From Atrichornis clamosus (taxonomy: Eukaryota; Chordata; Aves; Passeriformes; Menuridae): a stretch of DNA of 64,000 nucleotides. The stretch spans positions 1 to 64,000 of the forward strand of contig WBMZ01003455.1 of NCBI GenBank assembly GCA_013400975.1, read 5' to 3'. The position numbers were made by a program, and so were the translations under genes. How positions within the stretch are numbered: the first letter of the stretch is position 1; every line of letters starts with the position of its first letter. The notes under the pieces are model-generated. The model worked only from the letters and a program-made list of their open reading frames with translations, was not told where the DNA came from and did no database searches. Below, piece by piece: positions 53,101-63,731 of this stretch.

Positions 53101-56100
53101 CAACATTTTCTTTGCTTGCTTAAATATTCAACATGTGTTTTGGTCTTTTTAACAGTCAGTCCTTGCATCTTTGGCTCTTGGCAACTTGAAAGGAATGCTC
53201 ATGCAATTCAAGGAAGTAGGCATCCTATGGAGAAAGGACAAGTATGACTGTGTAAGTTGAGTCTCACAAGCATCAGGAGTTAAGTGCTCTGAAAATGTCA
53301 TCTATTATGCAAATTTTCTTACAGATGATCTTTTTTTTATAACTGTTTTACTTCACTAGATAGAAAGTACAATAGGGGCAGGCATTTTTTACTCCTTGCT
53401 CGTGTTCTCCATTTTGTCCTACTTATTTTGAGTTGGTTCTCATTCTTAACTTCATTTTCATCCATTTCATCAAAACCTTTAATAGTGCATATATATAAAG
53501 TCAAATATAGAAGGCAGTTACAGAAAATGCCTAAATAATAGAAAATATCTAAATACCTGCTGCATTCACTAAGCATTCAGGGACACTTTCTCACATTCAC
53601 ACAACATGTTATATGGAAGACACACAGCAAAAAAACCAAATGACAACCATGATTTGAAGGGTTTACTTCAAATGGTAAAGCTCATGGCTAGAGGGCACGA
53701 CTGATTACCTCTAACACTCAGACAATGTAGGCTCACAAATGGTTCCATGCCTCAGTTTTCCCAGCTATCAGTTATTTGCCCCATGAAAATGCTTTGAGCT
53801 CTGTGGCTAAAAATAATTCATTATTGTCTAGTAATTTATCAGTCATGTACATTCACAGCACCTATATCTGCACATTTACAACTCTCAGCTTTATCAGAAA
53901 CCTGATTTACTTCTAATCTTACCTTTATGCTGGATTTTTATTGAGCATTTATTGAACCATCTATGGAAGAGTCACACCTCCATTATTTAAGCCTATATTG
54001 TCTAGAAATTTTTGTCCCTAGGAACTCCCTAGTGCTATTTGGTGACTCTGACCCTGGTTCACAAGAAAAAAACCAAATCAAAAGCAGATGGACATCCTGG
54101 ACCAGATCTGAGATCTGTACCTGCTCCCACCCTGAGCTCATGACCCAGGTTTTTGACATGCTCATAATGTTGCCATCCACCTGTTCGTCACAGGTTATAT
54201 GGGTGGTGACTTTCTTGGCTGCTGTCTTTCTTGGCCTGGACATTGGACTAGCAACAGCTGTGGCATTCCAGCTGCTGACAGTGGTGATCCGCTCCCAGAT
54301 GTGAGTACTTGTTGAAAGCAATGATATCTCAGGGTATCATTATCTGTTGTAAGTTAGCTCCCTCTGTACGGAGAAGGCCAATAGCCCCATGCCTGCATCT
54401 GTCCAGGAACTGCGCACAGAAAAATAATTTACAGGTGTAAACCTTTGGCTGTGGAGACTTGCTTCAGTCCGCCACAGCTGAGATTGTTTTGTCTGATCCT
54501 CCCCATCCTCCAAGTTTCGATGTGGAGTACCAATAATTGTGTGTATTTGTTTGTTTACAGTCCAAGCTGCACTGTTTTGGCTAATGTTGGGAGAAGTAAC
54601 ATCTACAGAAACAGGAAGGATTACACTGATGTAAGAAATGTCTTGTTTCTTTTATCACCTGCTGCACTTGTGCTTCTATAGCAGACATTGCCACTGACAT
54701 TTTTGCTTCTCTGTACAGATCTATGAGCCAGAGGGAGTGAAGATTTTCAGGTGCTCCTCTCCAATCTTCTTTGCTAATATTGAATTCTTCAGAGAGAAAC
54801 TCATCACTGCTGTAAGTGTCTGGGCTGTTGCTCTGAACATATGAATTATGTGACACTTTAAGGTGAATACATTTTCCCAATAATTATGATATATGCAGTC
54901 AATCCATAGTTCAAAGGTGAATTTTTCATTAATTGTTCAGATATTGTTGCCACTACTGTAATCTCACATGTATGCACGTAACTCTGAGAGAGAGAACAGC
55001 CTGACCCATGCTGAACTTATACCATAACAATGTTTATACCACATATATACTTATACCATAAAAATACATATTTTAAGTCCTTTAGAAGAAAGTAGTGCAA
55101 ACATAGATAATACAAAGGGAAATTATTTTATTTTACTAGCATTTATATTATTTACCCCAAAAATGCTATTTTATTCATCTTGCCCCAAAGAACATAACCA
55201 CAGCACTCAGAAGCATGCCGAATGAAATCACTCAAAGAGTTCTTAGTGTCTTTCATAACAAACTGGTGAAGGCAGCCAGTCTTTCCACAACCAGCACAGA
55301 GATCCAGGACCCCTGAGCCCTCACCATGTCAGCAAGACCCACTATTCCTAGATCAAACAGAACTTGCAACCATAACCTGCCCTTCCTGCTGCTCTTAGCG
55401 GGGAGTTGATAAGCAGTGACTATCCCAAGCACTGGTAATGAGCGGTTCTTTCTTCATGTGAGGGACTTCAGCTGGCAGAGGAGCGAGGAAATCTGACACA
55501 TTTGGTTCTCCATGTGCTTGACTTTCACCTTAGAAGAGCCTGATGGGTTTTTTTAATGTGAGGGCAGGTTCTCACACTACTCTCTTTCTGTGCAAATACA
55601 GGTACTTCAACACCTTTCTCTAGAGATGAAGCAGAAGACTTGCAGGAATTTAGTATTTTAGCCTAATTTTATTATTAGCCTAATTTACCTGCCATCTAAT
55701 TTTGTTAAAACCAGCTAAGAGGTTCAAAAGATATACACAGCCAACATGTTCAAATCTGCTTTTCTCCTTCAGGAAAAACAGTGGGTAAATGACCCACCCT
55801 GCGGTCAGGTGACACAGAGCAGATACAACCCATGAGCTCTTTGGTCTTGGTCACCTGAGTGACCACCTCACAGTGAAGATGAGTGGAACATGCCAGCACT
55901 GTGCCAGCCTGCTGGAGTTACTGGCCTGTGCTACAGCATTGTCACTGCTATAATATTGTCCATGCTGGTGTCCTAAAGCACTGCAGATAGGCCTGCCTGC
56001 TTTGTAGCCATTCCTGTAGATATCCTTCCAAGCGAGAAAGAGGCTTGTTTAAATTGATGAAAAGTGGTAGAACATTAAGTTCAGACTATTCTCATCATTC

Positions 56101-59100
56101 TCATTCTTAACTTTGTTTTCACCCATTTCATCAAAACCTGTAATAGTGCATATATATAAAGTAAAATATAGAAGGCAGTTACAGAAAATGCCTAAATAAT
56201 AGAAAATATCTAAATACCTGCTGCATTCACTAAGCATTCAGGGACACTTTCTCACATTCACACAACATGTTATATGGAAGACACACAGCAAAAAAACCAA
56301 ATGACAACCATGATTTGAAGGGTTTACTTCAAATGGTAAAGCTCATGGCTAGAGGGCACGACTGATTACCTCTAACACTCAGACAATGTAGGCTCACAAA
56401 TGGTTCCATGCCTCAGTTTTCCCAGCTATCAGTTATTTGCCCCATGAAAATGCTTTGAGCTCTGTGGCTAAAAATAATTCATTATTGTCTAGTAATTTAT
56501 CAGTCATGTACATTCACAGCACCTATATCTGCACATTTACAACTCTCAGCTTTATCAGAAATCTGATTTACTTCTAATCTTTCCTTTATAGGTACCTGTA
56601 AAGAACAGCCACATGAGATGCCTTGTCCTTCCCCCAGTGCCACTGAGGTGTTTATTTTTTTATTTATTCTAAGTGCTCTTTTTGCAGGTTGGCTTCAACC
56701 CACTGAGAGTCCTGAGGAAACGCAATAAAGCTCTGAGGAAGATTAGGAAGATGCTGAAGAAAGGAGAGCTGCAAGTGACGCCTGTATGTAAAGTGACCCC
56801 TCAGGGGTAGGGGGGGAATTAAACAACCAGCCCCCTGGCTTTACATGGCAGAGAAGGGCCTAATAGCCTCCCATCCTAATTAGGTACACTATTCCTCAAG
56901 TTGCCACTTCATGATATAAACATATTTTTAAAATATGACATAAACGTATTTTTTTTTAAAATCTAAATAGCTCTTACAATTAGAGACCTACAGATTTACC
57001 CTGGGCAGAGCTTGTATGTGTGCACTGGAGTTTTGTTTGGCTTCAAATGGCAGGATCAGATCCCACAGAGACAAAGATCATTTTGCATTAATGGTAGGAT
57101 AAAGCTGGTTTTCTCCCAGATCAAATCCTGCACGCTTTTTGTTGACTTGTTCCAAAATTACGGAATTAAAGCATATCTGACAACTGGCTTCACGGAGCAA
57201 TAAAAATCCAGCATTAAGTGATTATGATGATGATTAAATGATTTCCAGACTTCTCCAGAAAAGGGAGAGACAAAACTTTCCACGTGGGTCCTGCTCTGTC
57301 TCATGGGAACTTGTTTTGCTTTGCCACCACTCGCACCCTTGTGTAAGAAGTACAACTACCCTGGCTGGGTCTTAAAAAAGAATACTAATTATGACACTTT
57401 TCTCTCTCACTGCAGAAAGGCTTGATCTGCATGGGTAACCATATGTACGAGTCAGATGAAGAATTAGACAACAACAAGATAGAGGAGCTGGACCAGCCCA
57501 CCAACATGACAGACTTGCCCATTCAGATCAACTGGAGCACTGACCTCCCCCCTGGCATCACTGTTCCCCAGGTCAACATCCACAGCATCATTCTGGATTT
57601 CTCATCAGTGTCCTTCCTCGATTTTTCTGCCATGTCCGTCCTCCGAAAGGTAATCACAATTCCCAAGACAGTGATCATAGGGAAGAAAAACTTATGAATG
57701 CAGTTACACTTGAGGGATATGCACGAGGAAAGGGATGGTGCCCAGAGGCACCTGGACAGGCTGGAGGAGGGGGCCCATGTGAACATGATGAAGTTCAACA
57801 AGGCCAAGTGCAAGGTGCTGCCCATGGATCATGACAATCCCCAGTATCAATACAGGCTGGGGAATAAATGAATGAGAGCAGCCCTGCAGAGGAGATGGGG
57901 ATATTGGATGAAAAAATGGACATGACCTGGCAATGTGCACTCACAGGCCAGAAAGTCAATCATATCCTGGGCTCCATCAAAAGAAGTGTGACCAGCAGGT
58001 CAAGAGAGGTGATTCTTCCCCTCTGCACCACTCTTGTGAGATCCCACTGGGAGTGCTGTGTCCACCTGTGGGGTCCCCAGCACAGGAAAGACATGGACAG
58101 ATCAGAACAGGTGCAGAGGAGGAGCATGAAAAGAATCAGAGGGCTGAAGTATCTCGCGTAGGAGGAGAGGCAGAGAGATGGGTTGTTCAGCCTAGTGAAG
58201 AGAAGGCTACTAGGAGATCTTAGTATGGCCTTCCCATACTTATAGGGAGCTTATAAAAAAGCTTCGAGAGCGACTTCTTACAGGGTATGTAGTGACAGAA
58301 CAAGGGGCAATGGCTTTAAACTGAAAGAGGGAAAGTCTAGACTAGATAATAGGAAGAAATTCTTTGCTGTGAGGGTGGTGAAGTACTGGAACAGGTAGCC
58401 CAGAGAAGTTGTGGATGCTCCATCCCTGAAACTGTTCAGTGGTGAGCTGGATGAAGCTTTGAGTGACCCGGTCCAGTGGAAGGTGTCCCAGTCCATGGCA
58501 GGGGTTTTGAACTAGATGATCTCTCAGCTCCCTTCCAACCCAGACCATCCTATGATTCTATTCTGTGTTTCTAGCCTGCTTCTTAAAGGAATTCCTATAT
58601 GGACAGGAAGGCTAGTGGGAATCTCTGAGTTTATGTGAATTTTAATGTACATTTTCCATAGAAAATGTTTAGGAAATGGTTTAAATAATCAATATAAATT
58701 GTCTTGGAATTAAGATGTTGTCTATAGCACCCTTTCCTCACCTGTTAAGATTTTGGGAAGCTTTACAGAAATGTAGATATGAAATACAGCTTTAAACACC
58801 CATCTGGGAGCTGGAACATTGGAGTTCCATTTCTGCTCCTGTTCTTGCTTCCCCAGATGACCTTGGAAGAAGCACAGCATTTTCACACAGTAACAGCTAC
58901 AGTTAACTGTCTAGAGACACATAGGGTGTGTAAATCTATTTCCATAGGAACTAAAGACCCACCATGACAGTGGGAACTGTAGTCCTGCTCAAATTCCCAG
59001 TTATAAAAATATCCCCAGAAGATTTTGAAGTAATTTTTTTAAAAGTTTCATCATATGTCATGTAGGTACAATATAGCCATACAACTTAAGAAAGATGACC

Positions 59101-61584
59101 TTTTCCTCTGTGAGCTAACCATTTTAAATACTGCCCCTTTTCAAAAGGATTGCCCATCCCTGTCTGCAGCCATGTGAGGAGACTGTCCTGCCTTTCAGTG
59201 CAACAGAGTTTGAGTTTAGAGCTGCTTACCATCATAAATCTTAAATATCTCAAAGTGTTTTGTGAATTTGCTGTGGCTAATCACCATAGTGGTTATCAGC
59301 AAAACCAGCAGTATCTAAATGGTGCCTCCTTCTGGTTTAACAGACTCTGAAAGAATTTGTCCGGCTTGACATCGACATTTACATTGCTGGGTCACACGGT
59401 GAGTACTTGCCTTTGCGTTGGCATCACCACAGATGCCCAGATGCCTCGTTCCACTGTCTCCCCTGTTGGCCACTGAGTATGGCTGTGGAGGATCACCCCA
59501 GTTTTACCTCCCAGTCTTAGACAGCAAACAGATCCAGCTGAGCAGAGGTGTCATCTCTCCCACGCTGTCCCCAAAAGGCTGGGACCCTGTGTGATGGCTC
59601 CTTTTAGCTATGGCCACGGCTGTGCTGTAAGCCCTGGGCTGCAGGGCCCACTGTGGGCACCCTGGGCTAGGCATTAAATAAGAAAAGGGGCTCAAATTCC
59701 CTCCTGCCTGGCATTTATGTTCCATTCTCTTCACATCTGTAAAGAGGAAACCATCTGCTCTAATAAATAAAACAGTGCATTATACCAGCAACTGCCGTGT
59801 TCACTCAGTGGGCATGCTGAGGATACACTATTTCTTTCTTTTTGAGGCCTACAGGTCACTTTGTGCTTTGATTTTGTTCACTCACAGAGGGCCTCCTGGA
59901 CAAACTGGAGAGAAGTGCATTTTTTGATGAAGAGCTAAAGCCATCCATGTTTTTCCTCACCATTCATGATGCAGTTTTACACATTTTGCTGAAGAAGGAT
60001 ATAGTCAGCTCCCCCAAATTAAAGCTCGCTGAGGTAAGGCTACAGTCTTCATCCTTCATTACTATAGTGCCTTTCCAGTACTGCCAGGCACCCAGCAGTG
60101 CCCTGCACAGCTACAGCTGTGTGCGCTACGCTGTCTCTATATTCAAAAAGTTAGTCATTAAAACTCAACTGGTCTCCAATAAAACTGGTCTCCAATAAAA
60201 GAGCAAGAGTAACCCCTGGTCCAGATGTGGGGAAAACCACTAGTGAAAGGAGTGAATAATTCCCACTGGTGGATGGCCTGGCTGTGGACTTCACTTGAAG
60301 TCACCTCCTTGGGAAGGCCACAGTGTGGGTGAAATCCCAGCCCATCCACTGGTGGTCGTCTGTGGTCACCCATCCGACAGAGACTGTTCCATTTGCTGCA
60401 GTGGCTCTTGAAAGGCAGACTTTATGCTGCTTGCATGTGGGCTTTCCAGCCCTATCTACCTTAAAAAAGAGTGCTAAAGTAGTACGGATAAATTAGTACT
60501 GCCAGATTTGATGATGGCCTTTTGGGAGTGTTCTCAAAGCAAGAACAAGAAAGGATCCCACATACATCAAATCTGTTTAAATGTACCAGACCCAGAATGC
60601 TGCCCACATACATCAAATCTGTTTAAATGTACCAGACCCAGAATGCTGCTCACCTGGAACCTGTCTAATCCCACTAAGTTCAACTGGCCCAGATCTTCTG
60701 CAGTGCCCTAGAGATGTGGTAGAGGTCATAAAGGCCTGACAAGTGAGAGCTTCTTTCCTTCTATGTCAACTTCCCAGCTGTGTTCCAGAGATTTAAAGAG
60801 GAAAACATTTTTAATGTGAAAAAGGAGAAGCAGAAAAAGAGAAGTAATCCATTTCCTAACCCACTTCTTGTGTTCATTGCAGGAGAAGGGCAGACGCAAT
60901 GACTATGTCATCATCCCCAGGAATGGACTGCGCAGCCGGGAGTGCACAGTAAGGCTCTGTCTATGGCACCCCAGCCACAGAAACTGCAGCCCAGAAAGCT
61001 GCTCGTGGGGACTGCTAGGTCAGATAACAATAGCATCCTCATGCCTGAGCTCTTGTGTCAGCGCGGGGCGGAAAGCATCCAGACAGCTTACTGATGGGAT
61101 TTGACTTAAGGCAAAGCCTTGTGGGAGTAAGAGGGATGCGGCTCGGCTCCCAAGCCTTGCGGTGTGCCCCAGGCAGAGGGAAGGCAGGCAGAGGCTGCCC
61201 CGCCAGGCTGCCTCACCTGGTCTCCTCACCCGCCCACCACAGCTCCTCTGTGATGAGGTCATTGGTGGAATGCCCTTGTGGCAGAGAAGTCAACATCAGT
61301 CCAGTTCTCTGAATGTCTCAGGCAGAAGGAGAGTCTGGAGACAGGGATAAGAAAGAGACACATGCAGCCTTTCATCACAGACTTAAGAGAAGGGCAGTAT
61401 CCAGCACAGGGCAATTCTGTAAGGACAAAATGTCAGACTACAATCTTCCCACCCAAATGCTTTAGAGGAGCAAATATTTACACATAATTCACCAGACAAC
61501 ACCTACACCCTGGCTATTCCTTACAGAAGGTGAAATTTTCTTTTTTTTAATTTCCTACAGATTCCAACAGAAACAAAATTTTAG
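47004..61584 (+). CDS. SLC26A3: SLC26A3 (DRA), apical chloride/bicarbonate exchanger, 20 coding exons
   Basis: This SLC26-family exchanger swaps luminal chloride for bicarbonate in intestinal epithelium. Coding exons are 47004-47134, 47966-48105, 48218-48328, 48420-48577, 49425-49589, 50291-50443, 51218-51300, 52147-52294, 52426-52539, 52655-52732, 53156-53251, 54194-54300, 54561-54630, 54719-54811, 56688-56783, 57416-57649, 59344-59398, 59888-60033, 60883-60948 and 61561-61584. All have GT-AG borders and join in frame: 2268 nt, 755 residues (human 764). The ATG has a good context (G at -3, G at +4). Residues ~75-500 are the membrane domain with the transporter signature (YGLYAAFFP...GTSRHISVG) and an anion-site S388-R389. 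Residues ~520-735 are the STAS domain, and the C-terminus TKF is a PDZ ligand. It was preferred to SLC26A4 because of the start MVEPVGN, the end ETKF and its position next to DLD. Confidence 0.96.
47368..47733 (+). mobile_element. CR1 LINE 3' fragment in SLC26A3 intron
   Basis: It lies in the intron after the first coding exon. It holds the CR1 3' UTR (tgaggcactggcacaggttg) and ends in tttccaacccaagccattct. It has the same orientation as the gene. Confidence 0.9.
47966..48105 (+). CDS. SLC26A3: SLC26A3 coding exon 2
   Basis: It encodes residues 44-91, with [20 protein letters not shown], the conserved lead into the first membrane helix. The length of 140 nt and phase match human. Confidence 0.95.
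48218..48328 (+). CDS. SLC26A3: SLC26A3 coding exon 3 (transporter signature)
   Basis: It encodes residues 91-128, with [12 protein letters not shown] and [10 protein letters not shown], the SLC26/SulP signature region. The length of 111 nt is conserved. Confidence 0.96.
48420..48577 (+). CDS. SLC26A3: SLC26A3 coding exon 4 (glycosylated loop)
   Basis: It encodes residues 128-180. The extracellular loop holds two N-glycosylation sequons, N154-S-T and N157-I-S. It is about 10 residues shorter than in human, which explains most of the length difference of the whole protein. It ends in phase 0. Confidence 0.95.
48954..48990. repeat. Perfect 15 bp inverted repeat (hairpin)
   Basis: Arms 48954-48968 (tttaaatacccccaa) and 48976-48990 are perfect reverse complements, with a 7-base loop tttcttt. 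It lies in an SLC26A3 intron. Confidence 0.9.
48986..49052. repeat. AT-rich minisatellite, ~11 bp unit
   Basis: Imperfect copies of tttcttttaaa follow the hairpin directly, including an inner palindromic stretch around 49013-49026. Confidence 0.75.
49425..49589 (+). CDS. SLC26A3: SLC26A3 coding exon 5
   Basis: It encodes residues 181-235, with [19 protein letters not shown], the conserved membrane segment of SLC26 proteins. The length of 165 nt is conserved. Confidence 0.96.
50291..50443 (+). CDS. SLC26A3: SLC26A3 coding exon 6
   Basis: It encodes residues 236-286, with [20 protein letters not shown] and [11 protein letters not shown]. The length of 153 nt is conserved. Confidence 0.96.
51218..51300 (+). 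CDS. SLC26A3: SLC26A3 coding exon 7
   Basis: It encodes residues 287-314, with [12 protein letters not shown], matching the conserved VAVVG element. It is 83 nt and ends in phase 2 at GTAAGT. Confidence 0.95.
51789..51856. repeat. 21 bp tandem repeat, three copies
   Basis: The core atagagttca recurs at 51800, 51821 and 51842, exactly 21 bp apart, within the intron after coding exon 7 of SLC26A3. Confidence 0.88.
52147..52294 (+). CDS. SLC26A3: SLC26A3 coding exon 8
   Basis: It encodes residues 314-363, with [16 protein letters not shown] and HDYPVDGNQ, the conserved membrane segment and NQ end. The length of 148 nt is conserved. Confidence 0.96.
52426..52539 (+). CDS. SLC26A3: SLC26A3 coding exon 9 (anion site)
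   Basis: It encodes residues 364-401, with ELIAFGLGN and [19 protein letters not shown]388-R389 aligns with the S-R pair that lines the central anion site in prestin and other SLC26 members. The length of 114 nt is conserved. Confidence 0.96.
52655..52732 (+). CDS. SLC26A3: SLC26A3 coding exon 10
   Basis: It encodes residues 402-427, one membrane helix ending LLAPLQK. The length of 78 nt is conserved. Confidence 0.96.
53156..53251 (+). CDS. SLC26A3: SLC26A3 coding exon 11
   Basis: It encodes residues 428-459, with [11 protein letters not shown] and LWRKDKYDC. The length of 96 nt is conserved. Confidence 0.96.
53439..53932 (+). repeat. Intronic duplication, copy 1 (~490 bp)
   Basis: This is nearly identical to 56099-56591, with about seven differences, most of them in the first 50 bases. 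It lies in the intron between coding exons 11 and 12 of SLC26A3. It is not CR1. Confidence 0.93.
54194..54300 (+). CDS. SLC26A3: SLC26A3 coding exon 12
   Basis: It encodes residues 460-495, the last membrane helices, with [19 protein letters not shown]. It is 107 nt and ends in phase 2 at GTGAGT. Confidence 0.96.
54561..54630 (+). CDS. SLC26A3: SLC26A3 coding exon 13
   Basis: It encodes residues 495-518, the linker from membrane domain to STAS domain ([16 protein letters not shown]). The length of 70 nt is conserved. Confidence 0.95.
54719..54811 (+). CDS. SLC26A3: SLC26A3 coding exon 14 (STAS start)
   Basis: It encodes residues 519-549, the first STAS strand, with [19 protein letters not shown]. 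The length of 93 nt is conserved. Confidence 0.96.
56099..56591 (+). repeat. Intronic duplication, copy 2 (~490 bp)
   Basis: This copy, in the same orientation 2660 bp downstream, lies in the intron between coding exons 14 and 15. Similarity stops abruptly on both sides. Confidence 0.93.
56688..56783 (+). CDS. SLC26A3: SLC26A3 coding exon 15
   Basis: It encodes residues 550-581, a highly basic segment of STAS ([20 protein letters not shown]). The length of 96 nt is conserved. Confidence 0.96.
57416..57649 (+). CDS. SLC26A3: SLC26A3 coding exon 16
   Basis: It encodes residues 582-659: an acidic variable insert (SDEELDNN) and then the STAS core strand [15 protein letters not shown]. It ends in phase 0 at GTAATC. 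A CR1 lies just after it in the intron. Confidence 0.96.
57705..58566 (+). mobile_element. CR1 LINE 3' part in SLC26A3 intron
   Basis: At about 860 bp, this is the longest plus-strand CR1 copy here: ORF2 end (cacctggacaggctggagga, gtgaccagcaggtcaagaga), 3' UTR, and terminus ccatcctatgattctattct. It begins only about 55 bp after coding exon 16. Confidence 0.92.
59344..59398 (+). CDS. SLC26A3: SLC26A3 coding exon 17
   Basis: It encodes residues 660-678, with [15 protein letters not shown], a helix and strand of STAS. The length of 55 nt matches human. Confidence 0.93.
59888..60033 (+). CDS. SLC26A3: SLC26A3 coding exon 18
   Basis: It encodes residues 678-726, with [18 protein letters not shown], the last STAS elements, in good agreement with the family. 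Confidence 0.95.
60557..60648. repeat. 46 bp tandem duplication
   Basis: Two adjacent identical 46 bp copies (starting cccacatacatcaaatctg) lie in the intron before coding exon 19 of SLC26A3. Confidence 0.93.
60883..60948 (+). CDS. SLC26A3: SLC26A3 coding exon 19
   Basis: It encodes residues 727-748, the hydrophilic C-terminal tail, with weak similarity to human apart from NGLRSRE. The splice sites keep the frame. Confidence 0.88.
61561..61584 (+). CDS. SLC26A3: SLC26A3 last coding exon (PDZ ligand)
   Basis: It encodes IPTETKF and the TAG stop after a long pyrimidine-rich acceptor. The final ETKF is identical to human SLC26A3 and is the ligand through which DRA binds PDZ scaffolds such as the NHERF proteins at the apical membrane. 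Confidence 0.93.
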   Translation: MPTETKF

Positions 61585-61980
61585 ATTTAACTTTCTAAGT
61601 ACAATATCCTCCAGCAACACAACATCACTGAAGATGAATATGGACTCTGTGATGAGCATGGAGACAGAAGGATTATTTTAAATACCTTAAGAAGGATTTA
61701 CTACATATGGTTATGTTCCAGATTTTGGAATGGACTTGTTGGTCTTTATGTGTCTCTGGATATATATAAATGTTTTTATGTATACATATGGAGGCTAAAA
61801 TTACACAGATTTTCTTATTTCATACCACAGTTTGTAGACAACCTGTACAGTTGAGAATATATAAATATTTGAAATCTTGTATTTTATAACACAGAATAAT
61901 AGTGATATTTTATCTTCAGCTTGTATATAATTTGTATAAAGTTTTCTTGATAGTTTGTAAGATATTTAGTAGACTGAGTT

Positions 61981-61986
61981 ATTAAA
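61981..61986 (+). terminator. SLC26A3: Candidate SLC26A3 polyadenylation signal
   Basis: This ATTAAA lies about 400 nt after the stop, in an AT-rich 3' UTR with several AU-rich stretches. A GT-containing stretch follows downstream. It is a variant signal and no canonical AATAAA is closer. Confidence 0.45.
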
Positions 61987-62049
61987 CTTGCTTTCAGTTT
62001 ACTACCACGAGCATGACCATAGTGTACATAGTGACTAATGTAGCTACAG

Positions 62050-63250
62050 TAAAACATAAAAATAGTTCAGGAAAGACACAGGATTTTCAGATCCAAACAC
62101 GGTTCATTGATTTGGATTGGGCTTTGGTGTAAAGTGCACAAGAGATGACGCATTTACAGTGAGCCAATGGTTTCAGTAACTCTGTATGGCTGCATTTGGC
62201 CACACACCACCAAGGTAGCTCACGGTCAGTGAGACCCAGCGTGTGGACAGACCCACCGGCCCCAGAGCTCGGCGGGAGGAGCTGGGGGTGTGGGGCTGCT
62301 AGGTGGGCAGGCTGAATTGCCTGATCTATGGACAGAAGAGCAGAGGGCTTTAGCTCAAAGAGTCTACTCTGATCTCTGCACAACCCAGTCCGCACAACTG
62401 CCATCAATCAACCACTGTTGGAAGGCTAAGCCTTGAAGATGAACTACTTCACAACTTTCAGAGAAAAAACGTCAACCCCCAAAGTGACAGAACTTTTAAT
62501 TTTGCAGAGCAAGTGCTGGAGGTATTAAAATCTTCAGCCTAGAGGAAAATGCCTAGAGGAACCATTCCTGGGGTCTGAAAGAAACAGCAGTTTGAAATCA
62601 CAAGAGTTTTTATTTTTTCAAGCCTAGTTTTGACTTTCGGTCATTAGGGTGACCAGAATTGTAGATTTGAAGTTGTAGTGAAGAAGGGCTGAAGGGGTGG
62701 AGAAAGTGTTCTGCATAAACCAGAACCACAGATTTTATCACCAGAGCATGCAAGTCTTAAAAACAAAATCTGATGTGGTTTTTTTTCTTTAATCTGGAGT
62801 TATCTGATTAATTCTGCTAATGAAACCAAGCTGGAAGTCAATATTAAAGTGAAGAGGTTTTGACTACAGAAAGAATGAGGTAAGCTTGGAGACAGAGGTA
62901 GACAAGTTTAGCTTTCAGAAAGCATTTGCAGATGAGTAACAAGCTGTGGTTCTGTGGTGGGTGATCATGTGCCCAAGGTGGTGTGGACAATCACAGAGAT
63001 GCTACTGGCTGCTTTCTGCAGACACCAGAGGGATGGTGGGCAGCTGTACCAACCCGCTGCTCTTTCGTGTGTGCCACAGCAGATTCGCTGTCAAGTACAT
63101 GTCACGTGCCAGACAACCAGCACAGCAGCACCTGAAAACAGGTACAATTAGGACATTGCCAAATTGCCTTTCTAATGCAGTCTTCCAAAAAATGTAAAGT
63201 ACACATTTTTCCAGAACAAGAAAAGTATTTGGTCATCACAATATAAGAAA
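62050..63250. other. SLC26A3 3' flank, no gene seen
   Basis: This is mixed-composition sequence with a 106-codon minus ORF (62087-62407) that resembles nothing known. In mammals CBLL1 is the next gene on this side, but no part of it is recognisable here. Confidence 0.5.
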
Positions 63251-63257
63251 GATATTA

Positions 63258-63731
63258 AACTCTTAGAGAATGTCCAAATGAGGGCAACAAAGATGGTGAA
63301 GGGCCTTAAGGGGAAGCCATGTGAGGAGTGGCCGAGGTCACTTGGTCTGTTCAGCCTGGAGGAGACTGAGGGGAGAACTCACTGCAGTCTGCAAATTTCT
63401 GGTGAGGGGAAGAGAGGCAGACACTGATTTCTTCTCTGTAGTGACCAGTGACAGGACCTGAGGAAATGTGGAAAACTTTCCCCTGAAACATCAGGGGAAG
63501 TTTAGACTGGATATTAGAAAAAGGTTCTTCACTCAGAAGGTGGTGGGCACTGGGACAGGCTCCACAGGGAAGTGGTCACAGCACCAGCCTGACAGAGCTC
63601 AAGAAGTGTTTGGACAATGCTCCCAGGCATACGGTGTGACTCTTGGGGATGGTTCTGAGCAGGGTAGGGAGTTGGACTTGATGATCCTGATGGGTCCCTT
63701 CCAACTCAGCTTATTCTGTGATTCTGTGATA
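63258..63731 (+). mobile_element. CR1 LINE 3' fragment
   Basis: It holds the end of ORF2 (aatgagggcaacaaagatgg, ctgttcagcctggaggagac) and the 3' UTR, ending in ccttccaactcagcttattc and gattctgtgat. It is of a different CR1 subfamily type from the copy at 22295. Confidence 0.9.

Noticed and set aside
53660..53780. SINE-like wording in the intronic duplication (ggttccatgcctcagttttc)
   Set aside because: It faintly recalls old tRNA-derived SINEs, but no A and B boxes or tail could be defined.
47004..61584. SLC26A4 (pendrin) or SLC26A5 (prestin) as identity of the transporter
   Set aside because: N-terminal and C-terminal sequence, exon lengths and the neighbour DLD all favour SLC26A3.
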